Part shown: piece by piece, positions 24,799 through 32,320 of the stretch
Layout: every line of letters begins with the position of its first letter
Numbering within the stretch: the first letter of the stretch is position 1
Assembly (NCBI GenBank): GCA_029977665.1
Contig: JAPOKK010000013.1
Span: forward strand, 1 to 32,475
DNA from: Pseudomonadota bacterium
GTDB taxonomy: Bacteria; Pseudomonadota; Gammaproteobacteria; Ga0077536
DNA: 32,475 nucleotides
Direction: 5' to 3'
Translations under genes and position numbers: made by a program
Notes under the pieces: generated by a model
What the model was told of the DNA's origin: nothing
Databases searched by the model: none
The model's input: only the letters and a program-made list of their open reading frames with translations

Positions 24799-25719
24799 TC
24801 AGGCGAAGTGCTCTTCCAGGGCGCGCACGAGCCCGACGATTGCCTCGTTGAGCGGGGCGGCGGTGCCGACCTCCGCGGCAATCTGCGGCACCATGCCGTT
24901 GATGTTCGCGATCTCGGAGCGGCGCCCGGCCAGGTGGTCGAGCAGCATCGACGGCCGCGCGTGCGGGATCTTCTCGCCGAAGGCGGTGATGTAGGCGGCG
25001 GCGTCGTCGAAGGAGAATGCGACGCCCCGGGCACGGCCTGCCTGCCAGGCTTCCAGCCCGCAGCCGAGCGCCAGCGGCCAGGCGTGCGGGTTGGCCATCA
25101 CCTCGCCGACGGTCATGCGCAGCACCGTGCAGGGGCCCGAGAAAGTCACGTTGCAGATGAACTTCTCCCACACGAGCTGGTTGATGTCGGCGTAACACTG
25201 GACGTTGAAGCCGGCGCCTGCCCAGGTTGCGGCGACCGCCTCGACGCGCGCGGAAATGCCGCCGTCCGCTTCGCCCAGCCGGACCAGCTCCATGCCGTTG
25301 TGGTGGACGTGGCCGGGCGCGACGAGTGACGCACCGAAACCGCCGGCGACGCCGACCAGGATGCGCTCGCGCGGCAGCACTCGGGCCAGCGCGTCGACCG
25401 CACCGAGACCGTTCTGGATGGTCAGTACCGGCGTGTGCGCCGCGAGCAGGGCCTGTGCGGCACGCCCGGCAGCCGCGACGTCGGCCGCCTTGGTCGCGAT
25501 GATCACCAGGTCGCACGGGCCGGCGTCGGCGGCCCGGGTCGTCGCGCGCAGGCGGACGACGCGATCGCCGCTCGCGCCGGCCACGCGCAGACCGCTCTCG
25601 CGAATCGCGTCGACATGCGCCGCCCAGCTGTCCACGCCCCAGACCTCGTGGCCCGCGGCGGCCAGCAGGCCCGCGTAGACCGAACCCATGGCGCCGATTC
25701 CGATGATGCCTATCTTCAC
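24799..25719 (-). CDS. ketopantoate reductase family (ApbA/PanE-like) protein
   Basis: This 306-residue NADPH-dependent 2-ketoacid reductase-like protein has the Rossmann motif GIIGIGAMGSVYAG (about 4-17), the TIQNGLG block, and the catalytic Lys K186 in VWEKFICNVTFSGP, as in 2-dehydropantoate 2-reductase. The C-terminal helical domain is present and the length is normal. True PanE makes pantoate for CoA synthesis, but no other pantothenate gene is nearby and many bacteria carry several paralogues with other ketoacid substrates. It is therefore better called a family member than panE. It is divergent from the crotonase operon across a 139-bp gap and could share regulation with it. Confidence 0.9.
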   Translation of the reverse strand: MKIGIIGIGAMGSVYAGLLAAAGHEVWGVDSWAAHVDAIRESGLRVAGASGDRVVRLRATTRAADAGPCDLVIIATKAADVAAAGRAAQALLAAHTPVLTIQNGLGAVDALARVLPRERILVGVAGGFGASLVAPGHVHHNGMELVRLGEADGGISARVEAVAATWAGAGFNVQCYADINQLVWEKFICNVTFSGPCTVLRMTVGEVMANPHAWPLALGCGLEAWQAGRARGVAFSFDDAAAYITAFGEKIPHARPSMLLDHLAGRRSEIANINGMVPQIAAEVGTAAPLNEAIVGLVRALEEHFA

Positions 25720-25802
25720 GTCACGTCTCCGCCCCTGTCATGGCGGTGATTCTCGCGCAGTTGCCGGCAAGGTGCGGTAGTTTTTCATCCGCCCCCGCAA
25801 GC

Positions 25803-25826
25803 ATGTACATTAGCGCCGCTGGCGCT
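25803..25826. promoter_or_regulatory. dyads in the divergent region upstream of the crotonase operon
   Basis: ATGTACAT (25803-25810) is an 8-bp palindrome. Directly after it, AGCGCC and GGCGCT form a 6-bp inverted repeat around GCT (25812-25826). TACATT at 25806 could serve as a -10. These are the only structured sites between the divergent genes; operator function is inferred weakly. Confidence 0.3.
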
Positions 25827-25858
25827 CTGCCAGACGCCAACAGGGGGGAGCCCGCGCC

Positions 25859-26731
25859 GTGGATGCCAAGAGCGAGTACGCCTACATCGACTACCAGTTG
25901 CCCGAGGCGCACATCGCGCGCATCGTGCTCAACCGGCCGGAAACCGCCAACGCCCAGGACACCCGGTTCCTCTACGAACTAAACGATGCTTTCGACCGCG
26001 CCGCACACGACGAGGACGTGCGCGTGATCATTCTCGCCGCCAACGGCAAGCACTTCTCGTCCGGCCACGACCTCGGCGAGAAGAACTGGTACGAGGCGAT
26101 GCACGATTACGACACCGTCGGCACCATGTGCGGATTCACCTGCGCCGGGGCCGAGGCGCAGATGGCGCGCGAGGAGGAGATCTACGTCGGCTTCAGCGAG
26201 CGCTGGCGCAACATTCCCAAGCCGACCATCGCCGCGGTCCAGGGCAAGTGCATCGCCGGCGGGTTGATGCTGTGCTGGCCGTGTGACCTCATCATTGCCA
26301 GCGACGACGCGAGCTTCAGCGATCCAACCGTCAGCTTCGGCATCGGCGGCGTCGAGTTCTTCCACCACCTGTGGGAGGTCGGCGCGCGCAAGGCGAAGGA
26401 GATGCTGTTCACCTCCGACGCCATTTCCGCCGAGGAGGCGCGCGAACTCGGCATGGTCAACAAGGTGGTGCCGCGCGCGGAACTCGAGGAAGCGACGCTC
26501 GAGATGGCGCGCAAGATCGCCGCCAAGTCACGCTTTGCGCTCAAGATGACGAAGAAGGCCATCAACGGCGCGCAGGATGCACAGGGGCGGGAACTCGCCA
26601 TGCAGAACGCCTTCCACCTGCACCAGCTCGCGCACACCCACTGGCTCAAGGTGTGCGATTTCCTCATGGACCCGAGCGGCCTGCCGGAAGCGACGCGCAA
26701 GGCGCTCGGTATCCGGCTCGAACAGGACTGA
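25859..26731 (+). CDS. enoyl-CoA hydratase/isomerase family protein (crotonase)
   Basis: This 290-residue crotonase-fold protein acts on acyl-CoA thioesters. The first oxyanion-hole segment is HFSSGHDLGE and the second is KCIAGGLMLCWPCDLIIAS, followed by a GIGGVEFF stretch where hydratases place catalytic acids. The start is GTG 25859, supported by GGGGGGAG about 8 bp upstream; the ATG at 25863 is out of frame. An insert after the first segment (NWYEAMHDYDTVGTMCGF) is longer than in short-chain hydratases and suggests a larger substrate. It is the first gene of a seven-gene run, 18 bp before an acyl-CoA dehydrogenase, so it belongs to a beta-oxidation-like pathway. Hydratase, isomerase or hydrolase activity cannot be told apart by eye. 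Confidence 0.92.
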   Translation: MDAKSEYAYIDYQLPEAHIARIVLNRPETANAQDTRFLYELNDAFDRAAHDEDVRVIILAANGKHFSSGHDLGEKNWYEAMHDYDTVGTMCGFTCAGAEAQMAREEEIYVGFSERWRNIPKPTIAAVQGKCIAGGLMLCWPCDLIIASDDASFSDPTVSFGIGGVEFFHHLWEVGARKAKEMLFTSDAISAEEARELGMVNKVVPRAELEEATLEMARKIAAKSRFALKMTKKAINGAQDAQGRELAMQNAFHLHQLAHTHWLKVCDFLMDPSGLPEATRKALGIRLEQD

Positions 26732-26749
26732 GTCCGCGGCACGCGCTGA

Positions 26750-27928
26750 ATGTTATTCGAAGCGGCACTCGATGCGGCCGATCGCGCGTTCCTCGCGGAG
26801 GTGCGTGCTTTCCTCGACGGCGCACTCGACGCCAGCATCGTCGAGCCGGAAGACGCGCTGCGCTCTCAGGTCTGCGATCACCCCCGCCAGGAGGCCTGGA
26901 TCGAGCGTTTGCGTCCGCGTCGCTGGCATGTCGGCTTCTGGCCGGTCGAGCACGGCGGCGCCGGGCTCGGCCAGGTCCAGAACTACCTGCTGCTCTACGA
27001 GCAGGGCCGGCGTGGGGCGCCGCTGCTCTCGCCGTTGAGCATCACCTACGTCGGTCCGGTCGTGATGGCGTTCGGCACGCCCGCCCAGCAGCAGGCGCTG
27101 TTGCCGGCGATCGTCGACGGGCGCGATCACTGGTGCCAGGGCTTTTCCGAGCCCGGTTCCGGATCGGATCTCGGTAGCGTATCGACATTCGCCGAGCGCC
27201 GTGGCGACCGTTACGTCGTCAACGGTTCGAAGATCTGGACCACGGACGCACACCACGCCAACAAGATCTTCTGCCTGCTGCGCACGCGTCGCGAGCAGAG
27301 CAAGGACGCGCTCAGCTTCCTGCTCATCGACATGGACACGCCCGGTGTCACGGTACGGCCGATTCGCCTGATGACCGGCGACCACGAGTTCAACCAGGTC
27401 TTTTTCGATGACGTCGAGGTGCCCGCCGAGAACCTCCTCGGTGGCGAGGGCGGGGGCTGGGCGGTCGCGAAGTACCTGCTCGAAATGGAGCGCGGCGCGT
27501 TCGTGTTCGGCGGGCGCCTGCGTCGCCGCTTCGAGCTGCTGCTGGCCGGCGCACGCGCACGCGACGACGTGCCGCGCGCGTTCTGGCACGAGGCCGCGCG
27601 TGTCGACGTCGAGCTGATGGCCTACGAGGCGACCGAGTTCCGTCTCGGCCACCTGCGAGCGCGCGAGGCGCAGACCGCCGCCGAACCCAACGTGATCAAG
27701 ATCGGCTGGACCGAGACCATGCAGCGTATCGACGAACTGGCGCTGATGCTGGCGCGCGTGGACTGGCTCTACGCGCCCGAACCCACCCTTGGCCCGGGTA
27801 AGGACGGCCTGCCGATGTCGAGCTGGCTGGCGGGCTATTTCAACAACCGCGCGGCGACCATTTACGGCGGCAGCAACGAGATCCAGCGCGAGCTGATCTT
27901 CCGCAGCCTGCGCCGCGAGCTGACATGA
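26750..27928 (+). CDS. acyl-CoA dehydrogenase subunit, beta-domain half intact
   Basis: This 392-residue flavoprotein of the acyl-CoA dehydrogenase family performs alpha,beta-dehydrogenation of an acyl-CoA. The beta-domain signature GFSEPGSGSD (131-140) and NGSKIWTT are present, as is the C-terminal YGGSNEIQRE (372-381). The FAD-contacting RxQFG motif and the QxHGGxG motif of ordinary homotetrameric members are missing. These appear in the next gene, which in turn lacks the motifs found here. This split is known from two-gene heterotetrameric enzymes such as mycobacterial FadE28-FadE29 and FadE26-FadE27, which act on steroid side chains. In YGGSNEIQ the medium-chain enzyme's catalytic Glu position is Gly. 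The start ATG 26750 is 18 bp after the crotonase stop; the ribosome site is weak. The substrate is likely bulky, which is inference. Confidence 0.92.
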   Translation: MLFEAALDAADRAFLAEVRAFLDGALDASIVEPEDALRSQVCDHPRQEAWIERLRPRRWHVGFWPVEHGGAGLGQVQNYLLLYEQGRRGAPLLSPLSITYVGPVVMAFGTPAQQQALLPAIVDGRDHWCQGFSEPGSGSDLGSVSTFAERRGDRYVVNGSKIWTTDAHHANKIFCLLRTRREQSKDALSFLLIDMDTPGVTVRPIRLMTGDHEFNQVFFDDVEVPAENLLGGEGGGWAVAKYLLEMERGAFVFGGRLRRRFELLLAGARARDDVPRAFWHEAARVDVELMAYEATEFRLGHLRAREAQTAAEPNVIKIGWTETMQRIDELALMLARVDWLYAPEPTLGPGKDGLPMSSWLAGYFNNRAATIYGGSNEIQRELIFRSLRRELT

Positions 27929-27956
27929 GCCCGGCAGCACCTGCCGCGGAACGCCC

Positions 27957-29063
27957 ATGAGCCTGACGCCGTCCCCGGAATGCGCGGCGCTGGTCGACAG
28001 CGCCGAGCGCATGGTGCGCGAACGCTATGACTACGCCTCGCTGCGTGCGGTGCTGGCGAGCGCGGACGACGACAGCCGGGCGCGCTGGCATGACTTCGCC
28101 GAACTCGGCTGGCTGGCCGTGCCGCTGGCCGAAGCCGACGGCGGCCTCGGGCTCGCGCCGTCGGTCGCGAGTGCGCTGATCGCGGCGCTGGGTCCGGCGG
28201 CGATGAGCGAGCCCCTGCCCAGCCAGCTCGCCCTGTCTGGCTACCTGCTGGGGCGCGCGCGGCCGACGCCGCGCCGCGACGCGGTGCTCGCGCGCTGGCT
28301 GGCCGGGGATAGCCTGCTGGCGCTGCTCGAGCCGCTGCCGGCAACGGGCATGGTGATGACGACGCACGGCGACGCGGTGCTCGACGGGCACGCCGGCGCG
28401 GTGCTCGATGCCGGCCTGGCCGACGTTCTCATCGTCGGCGCGCGGCAGGAGGACGGTGTGCCGGCCTACTATCTCGTCGACGCGGACGCTGAGGGTGTCG
28501 CGCGCCACGCGCGACGGGGCGCGGACGGGCGCGATTTCGCCGACGTCGCGCTGCGCGGTGTTCGTGTGGGTGCGAGCGAACGCCTCGACCTGACGGCAGC
28601 CGCACCTGGCGAGGCGCAGGGCTACTTTGCCTTGTTGCTCGCGTCCGAGTCGCTCGGCATCATGCACGCGCTCGTGCGGCTGACTGCCGAGCATCTTGCG
28701 CAACGCGAGCAGTTCGGCCGCAAGCTCATTGACTTCCAGGAACTCCAGCACCGCCTGGTCGACATGCAGCTCGAGGCCGTGCGCGCGGAATCGATGCTCG
28801 AAGTCGCGCGCCTCCACTGTGATCAAGGCGGCCTGGGCACGGCTGCGGCGATGACCTCCGCCGCCCTGTACCAGGCGGCACGATCGGGCCGGCGCGTCGC
28901 CGAGGAAGCGGTGCAACTGCACGGCGCGATAGGCATGACCGACGAACTCGTCGTCGGGCATTATCTCAAGCGCATCATCAGCAACGCGATCATCGGCGGT
29001 CATGCCGAGACGCATCTGGAGCGGGCCGCGAGTGCGCGCGGCATCTCTTCTCCTTCTCCTTGA
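27957..29063 (+). CDS. acyl-CoA dehydrogenase partner subunit, FAD-motif half intact
   Basis: This 368-residue acyl-CoA dehydrogenase homologue lies 28 bp after its partner. The FAD-binding motifs are here: REQFGRKLIDFQELQHRL from R250, and QLHGAIGMTDE (320-330). The beta-domain signature GFSEPGSGSD is absent, replaced by divergent sequence with no recognisable substrate loop, and the C-terminus lacks the GGSNEIQ block. The N-terminal half is also degenerate (Ala/Leu-rich), as in the non-catalytic partner subunits of heterotetrameric enzymes. It is therefore best read as one half of an alpha2beta2 complex with the preceding gene. The start is ATG 27957; the upstream GCGGAA is only a weak ribosome site, so translation may depend on the upstream gene. 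Confidence 0.9.
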   Translation: MSLTPSPECAALVDSAERMVRERYDYASLRAVLASADDDSRARWHDFAELGWLAVPLAEADGGLGLAPSVASALIAALGPAAMSEPLPSQLALSGYLLGRARPTPRRDAVLARWLAGDSLLALLEPLPATGMVMTTHGDAVLDGHAGAVLDAGLADVLIVGARQEDGVPAYYLVDADAEGVARHARRGADGRDFADVALRGVRVGASERLDLTAAAPGEAQGYFALLLASESLGIMHALVRLTAEHLAQREQFGRKLIDFQELQHRLVDMQLEAVRAESMLEVARLHCDQGGLGTAAAMTSAALYQAARSGRRVAEEAVQLHGAIGMTDELVVGHYLKRIISNAIIGGHAETHLERAASARGISSPSP

Positions 29064-29080
29064 CAGCAACGAGACCAGCC

Positions 29081-29566
29081 ATGCCCCAGACCAACTGTCA
29101 GACCGCGGCCATGCTCAGCGTCGGCATGACGCACGAAGAGCGCGTCAGTTTCAGCCACGAGGAAGTCGCGCGCTACTGCGAGCTCGCCAATGACCGCAAC
29201 GCCATTCACCATGACGTTGCCGCGGCGCGCGTGCGCTTTCCCGGCGTGGCGGACATCATCGTGCCGGGGGGGCTGCTGCAAATCGCTATCACCGGCTTGT
29301 TCGGCACGGTGCTGCCCGGCGACGGCAGCCTGGGCCTGACGTTCGAGCCCGAGCGCATGCGCAAGCCGGTATGTCCCAACGAAGAGGTCGTCATCCGCCT
29401 CGAGATCACGCGGATCCGCGCCGGCATCATTGAATTCGACGTCGGCGTGACCAGCGGCGGCGGCGAGCCCATCAGCGGCGCCAAGGCGCGTGTGTTCGCT
29501 CCGGACGAGAACTACCGCCAGTGGTGGCTGACACAGCAGGCCGCCGCCGGCGAGGCCAGCGCATGA
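29081..29566 (+). CDS. MaoC-like (R)-hydratase, hot-dog fold
   Basis: This 161-residue MaoC-family protein would hydrate trans-2-enoyl-CoA. The hydratase motif is visible as YCELANDRNAIHHD, with catalytic D38 and H43, followed by FPGVADIIVPGGLLQ in place of the usual VAHGML. The hot-dog strands continue to KARVFAPDENYRQWW. The start is ATG 29081; TTG 29060 in frame would overlap the previous stop and gives no family match. The gene begins 17 bp after the second dehydrogenase subunit and overlaps the following SDR by 4 bp (ATGA). Together with the split dehydrogenase it mirrors the dehydrogenation/hydration order of ChsE1-ChsE2 and ChsH1-ChsH2 in cholesterol side-chain degradation. Here a single MaoC gene is present rather than a pair. 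Confidence 0.9.
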   Translation: MPQTNCQTAAMLSVGMTHEERVSFSHEEVARYCELANDRNAIHHDVAAARVRFPGVADIIVPGGLLQIAITGLFGTVLPGDGSLGLTFEPERMRKPVCPNEEVVIRLEITRIRAGIIEFDVGVTSGGGEPISGAKARVFAPDENYRQWWLTQQAAAGEASA

Positions 29567-30243
29567 GCGGGCGCCTCGCCGGCAAGCGCGTGCTGCTGAC
29601 GCAGGCCGGGGATTTCATGGGGCCGGTCACCGTCGACGTGTTCACCGAGGAAGGCGCGACGGTCATCGCCGACACGCGTGACCTGACCCGCCCCGGCGCC
29701 TGCGAGGCGGCCGTGGCGGAGGCCGGCGAGATCGACGTGCTCGTCGCCAACCTGGCCTCTCCGACCTTCACCGGTATCGCGACCACCGAGCTCTCCGACG
29801 ACGATTGGCTGACGCCGTTCGAGGTCATGGTGCACCCGCTGCACCGTCTCACGCGCGCGGTGTTGCCGCAGATGATCGCGCGTCAACGCGGCAAGATCGT
29901 CGTCTACGGCAGCGCGTCGGCGCTGCGCGGCATGAAGACGCTCGCGACTTACAGCGCGGCGCGCGCCGCCCAGCTCGGCTACGTGCAGTCGGTCGGCGTC
30001 GAAGTCGCACCGCACAACGTTCAGGTCAACCTGATCGCGCAGAATTACGTCGCCAGCGAGGACTACTACCCGGCCGAGTTGATGGCCAAGGAGTCGTTCG
30101 TCAAGTCACTGCGCCGCCAGGTTCCGGCAGGACGCCTCGGCACGCCGCGCGAGGACGCGGCGTTCGCGCTGTTCCTCGCCAGCGACGAGTCCGGGTTCTT
30201 CTGTGGCCAGGGTTTTCCCTTTGCCGGTGGCTGGGCGCAGTAG
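29563..30243 (+). CDS. atypical short-chain dehydrogenase/reductase
   Basis: This 226-residue SDR-fold protein has non-standard sites. The nucleotide loop reads LTQAGDFMGP where classical enzymes have TGxxxGxG. The catalytic Ser is S117 or S119 (YGSASALRG) and Tyr is Y130, but the essential Lys is replaced by Arg (YSAARAA, R134). NLAS stands in for NNAG. The C-terminal FFCGQGFPFAGGW matches the usual VTGQxxxxxGG region. The start ATG 29563 is coupled to the MaoC stop by ATGA; the frame extends to 29521 without homology. It would oxidise the hydroxyacyl-CoA made by the hydratase, but the altered loop and Lys-to-Arg change could mean altered cofactor use or a non-catalytic role. A sequencing error is unlikely since the frame is intact. 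Confidence 0.85.
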   Translation: MSGRLAGKRVLLTQAGDFMGPVTVDVFTEEGATVIADTRDLTRPGACEAAVAEAGEIDVLVANLASPTFTGIATTELSDDDWLTPFEVMVHPLHRLTRAVLPQMIARQRGKIVVYGSASALRGMKTLATYSAARAAQLGYVQSVGVEVAPHNVQVNLIAQNYVASEDYYPAELMAKESFVKSLRRQVPAGRLGTPREDAAFALFLASDESGFFCGQGFPFAGGWAQ

Positions 30244-30300
30244 CCGCAAGCGGCCGTATCTGTGCCATGATGCCGCCCTTAACCATGAGGGAGGTTCGCA

Positions 30301-31149
30301 ATGGATATCGGCGTCATCATGTTTCCGACGGACAAGGCCATCCAGCCGATGGACCTGGCGCGCGCGTGCGAGGAGCGCGGATTCGAGTCGCTGTGGTTCC
30401 CCGAGCACAGCCACATCCCGACCAGCCGTGAAACGCCCTGGGGCGGCCGCCCGGAGCTCGGTCCGTTGCCGGAGGAATACTGGCGCACCCACGACCAGTT
30501 CGTTGCCCTGACCGCGGCCGCCGCGGTGACCAGCAAGCTGCGTCTCGGCACCGGCATCACCCTCGTCGCGCAGCGTGACCCGCTGTGGCTGGCCAAGGAA
30601 GTGGCGAGCCTGGACGTCATCTCCGGCGGGCGCTTCGAGCTTGGTATCGGCTACGGCTGGTGCGTGGAGGAGATGCGCAATCACGGGCTCGATTTCAAGC
30701 AGCGCCGTGCGATCCTGCGCGAGCACATCCTGGCCATGAAGGAGTTGTGGACCAAGGACGAGGCAAGCTTCGACGGCGAGTACGTGAAGCTCGAACAGAG
30801 CTGGGCCTGGCCCAAGCCCCTGCAGCGGCCCTCCCCGCCGATCGTGATGGGTGGTGCGGCCGGCCCCAAGACCGCCGCCCACGTGGCCGAGTTCTGTGAC
30901 GGCTGGATGCCGCTCGGCGGACTCTACGACTTCGATGGTGGTCTGAAGCAGATCAACGCCGCGTGCGAGAAGATCGGGCGCGACCCGGCCAGTCTCGACA
31001 TCGGCATGTTCTTCGCCGCGCCGCCGGATGCTGACGCGGTCAAGGGTCTGCGCGATCGCGGTGGTATCAGGCGCGCCATCCTGCCGCTGCCGCCGGCACC
31101 GGCGGACAAGGTGCTGCCGGTACTGGACGCCTACGCCAAGTTCATCTGA
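30301..31149 (+). CDS. LLM-class flavin- or F420-dependent oxidoreductase
   Basis: This 282-residue luciferase-like (TIM-barrel) oxidoreductase opens MDIGVIMFPTDKAI. Further family blocks are ERGFESLWFPEHSHIP, LRLGTGITLVAQRDPL, EVASLDVISGGRFELGIGYGW, and PIVMGGAAGPKTAAHVAEFCDGWMP. These features fit the subgroup often annotated as F420-dependent in mycobacteria (TIGR03619-like), although FMN-dependent members also occur in proteobacteria. No F420 biosynthesis gene is in the window, so the cofactor is open. The start ATG 30301 has GGGAGG about 7 bp upstream. It lies 57 bp after the SDR and 53 bp before an esterase, in the same direction as the catabolic run, and probably oxidises or reduces an intermediate of the same compound. 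Confidence 0.92.
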   Translation: MDIGVIMFPTDKAIQPMDLARACEERGFESLWFPEHSHIPTSRETPWGGRPELGPLPEEYWRTHDQFVALTAAAAVTSKLRLGTGITLVAQRDPLWLAKEVASLDVISGGRFELGIGYGWCVEEMRNHGLDFKQRRAILREHILAMKELWTKDEASFDGEYVKLEQSWAWPKPLQRPSPPIVMGGAAGPKTAAHVAEFCDGWMPLGGLYDFDGGLKQINAACEKIGRDPASLDIGMFFAAPPDADAVKGLRDRGGIRRAILPLPPAPADKVLPVLDAYAKFI

Positions 31150-31202
31150 ACGCGTCCCACGCGTGGCGACCGCGGTTGCGGTAGTCACGCGCGGCAGCGC
31201 CG

Positions 31203-32108
31203 ATGATGGATGCCATCCGCAACGCCCAACTCGCCGCGATCCGCACGCTGCTGCGCGATCGGCCGATCGCGCAGCCCGGCGCTTCCTTTGCCGAGATGCG
31301 GCGCGGCCTCGATGCCCTGGGTGACCTTAGTCCGCCGTTGCCGGGCGTCACCGCGACCGCGGTCGATGCCGGCGGCGTAGCCGCTACCTGGTTCACGGCC
31401 AGCGGCGGCGATAGTGGTCGCATCGTGCTCTACCTGCACGGCGGCGGTTACGTGATGGGCTCGGTGCGTTCGCACCGGCCGCTGCTCGAGCGGCTGGCGC
31501 TTGCCGTCGAGGGGCGCGTGCTGGCGCTGGATTACCGTCTCGCGCCGGAGGCGCCGTTTCCGGCCGCGGTGGAGGATGCGTGCGCCGCCTGGCACTGGCT
31601 TCTCGCCAGCGGTGCGGCGGCCGAGCGCATCGCCGTCGCGGGCGATTCCGCCGGCGGCGGCCTCGCCGTGGCCCTGCTCGTCGCGCTGCGCGATGCGCGG
31701 GTCGCGCTGCCTGCCTGTGCCGTACCGATCTCGCCCTGGACGGACATGACGGCGAGCGGCGCATCGATGCAGACCCGTGCAGCGCGCGATCCCATGGTGC
31801 AACGCGCGGCGCTGCTCGCGATCGCCGCGACCTACCTCGACGGCGCCGCGCCGGAGACGCCGTTGGCATCACCGCTCAATGCCGAACTCGATGGCCTGCC
31901 GCCCTTCCTGATCCAGGTCGGCGACGCGGAGACGCTGCTCGACGACAGCACGCGCCTCGCTGCACGGCTCGAAGCCGCGGGGGTCGACGTGACGCTGGAA
32001 GTATGGGACGACATGATCCACGTGTGGCATCTGTTCGCGCCGATCCTGGATGCCGGCCAACAGGCGATCGCACGAATCGGCGACTTCGTGCGTACGCATG
32101 CTGGCTGA
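31203..32108 (+). CDS. alpha/beta hydrolase, hormone-sensitive lipase family esterase
   Basis: This 301-residue esterase of the HSL (family IV) group hydrolyses short-chain carboxylic esters. The oxyanion-hole motif is HGGGY (79-83). The nucleophile elbow is GDSAGG with Ser149, and the remaining triad members are Asp241 (QVGDAETLLDD) and His273 (DMIHVWHLF). The N-terminal cap helices are normal in length. Two adjacent ATG codons (31203 and 31206) could start it. It is the last gene of the plus-strand catabolic run, 53 bp after the LLM oxidoreductase. Because Baeyer-Villiger enzymes make esters or lactones, an esterase such as this is a natural partner, but the link is contextual only. Confidence 0.93.
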   Translation: MMDAIRNAQLAAIRTLLRDRPIAQPGASFAEMRRGLDALGDLSPPLPGVTATAVDAGGVAATWFTASGGDSGRIVLYLHGGGYVMGSVRSHRPLLERLALAVEGRVLALDYRLAPEAPFPAAVEDACAAWHWLLASGAAAERIAVAGDSAGGGLAVALLVALRDARVALPACAVPISPWTDMTASGASMQTRAARDPMVQRAALLAIAATYLDGAAPETPLASPLNAELDGLPPFLIQVGDAETLLDDSTRLAARLEAAGVDVTLEVWDDMIHVWHLFAPILDAGQQAIARIGDFVRTHAG

Positions 32109-32164
32109 CTCCATGCGAGCTCGAGCGGCGGTGAGCGGTGCCGGCCCGGACGAGGCGGTTCGGG

Positions 32165-32320
32165 TCAGGCTCGCGACACGCTGGCCAGGGTCGCAGGCAC
32201 CATGCTGCCACCCCCGTGCCACGCGCCGAGACGGTGGCTGACATCAATGAAGCACAGGACGACGCCGAGTACGAGTGCAAGCAGCACGGCATGTGAGAGG
32301 TAGTCGGTCAGTTTGTCCAT
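32165..32320 (-). CDS. small single-pass membrane protein, function unknown
   Basis: This 51-residue ORF has a good ribosome site, GGGAGGTG, 5-6 bp before ATG 32320. The protein has a short charged N-terminus (MDKLTDYLS), one hydrophobic helix (HAVLLALVLGVVLCFIDV, about 10-27) and a His/Gly-containing tail (RLGAWHGGGS). A longer frame reaching 32398 adds a Gln/Pro/Arg-rich stretch without the ribosome site. I do not recognise a family. It converges on the esterase gene. It could be a small inner-membrane regulator or part of an operon running to the left edge of the gene cluster; nothing indicates its partner. Confidence 0.6.
   Translation of the reverse strand: MDKLTDYLSHAVLLALVLGVVLCFIDVSHRLGAWHGGGSMVPATLASVSRA

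Noticed and set aside
24799-25719. Naming the ketopantoate reductase homologue panE
   Set aside because: There is no pantothenate context, and paralogues of this family with other substrates are common.
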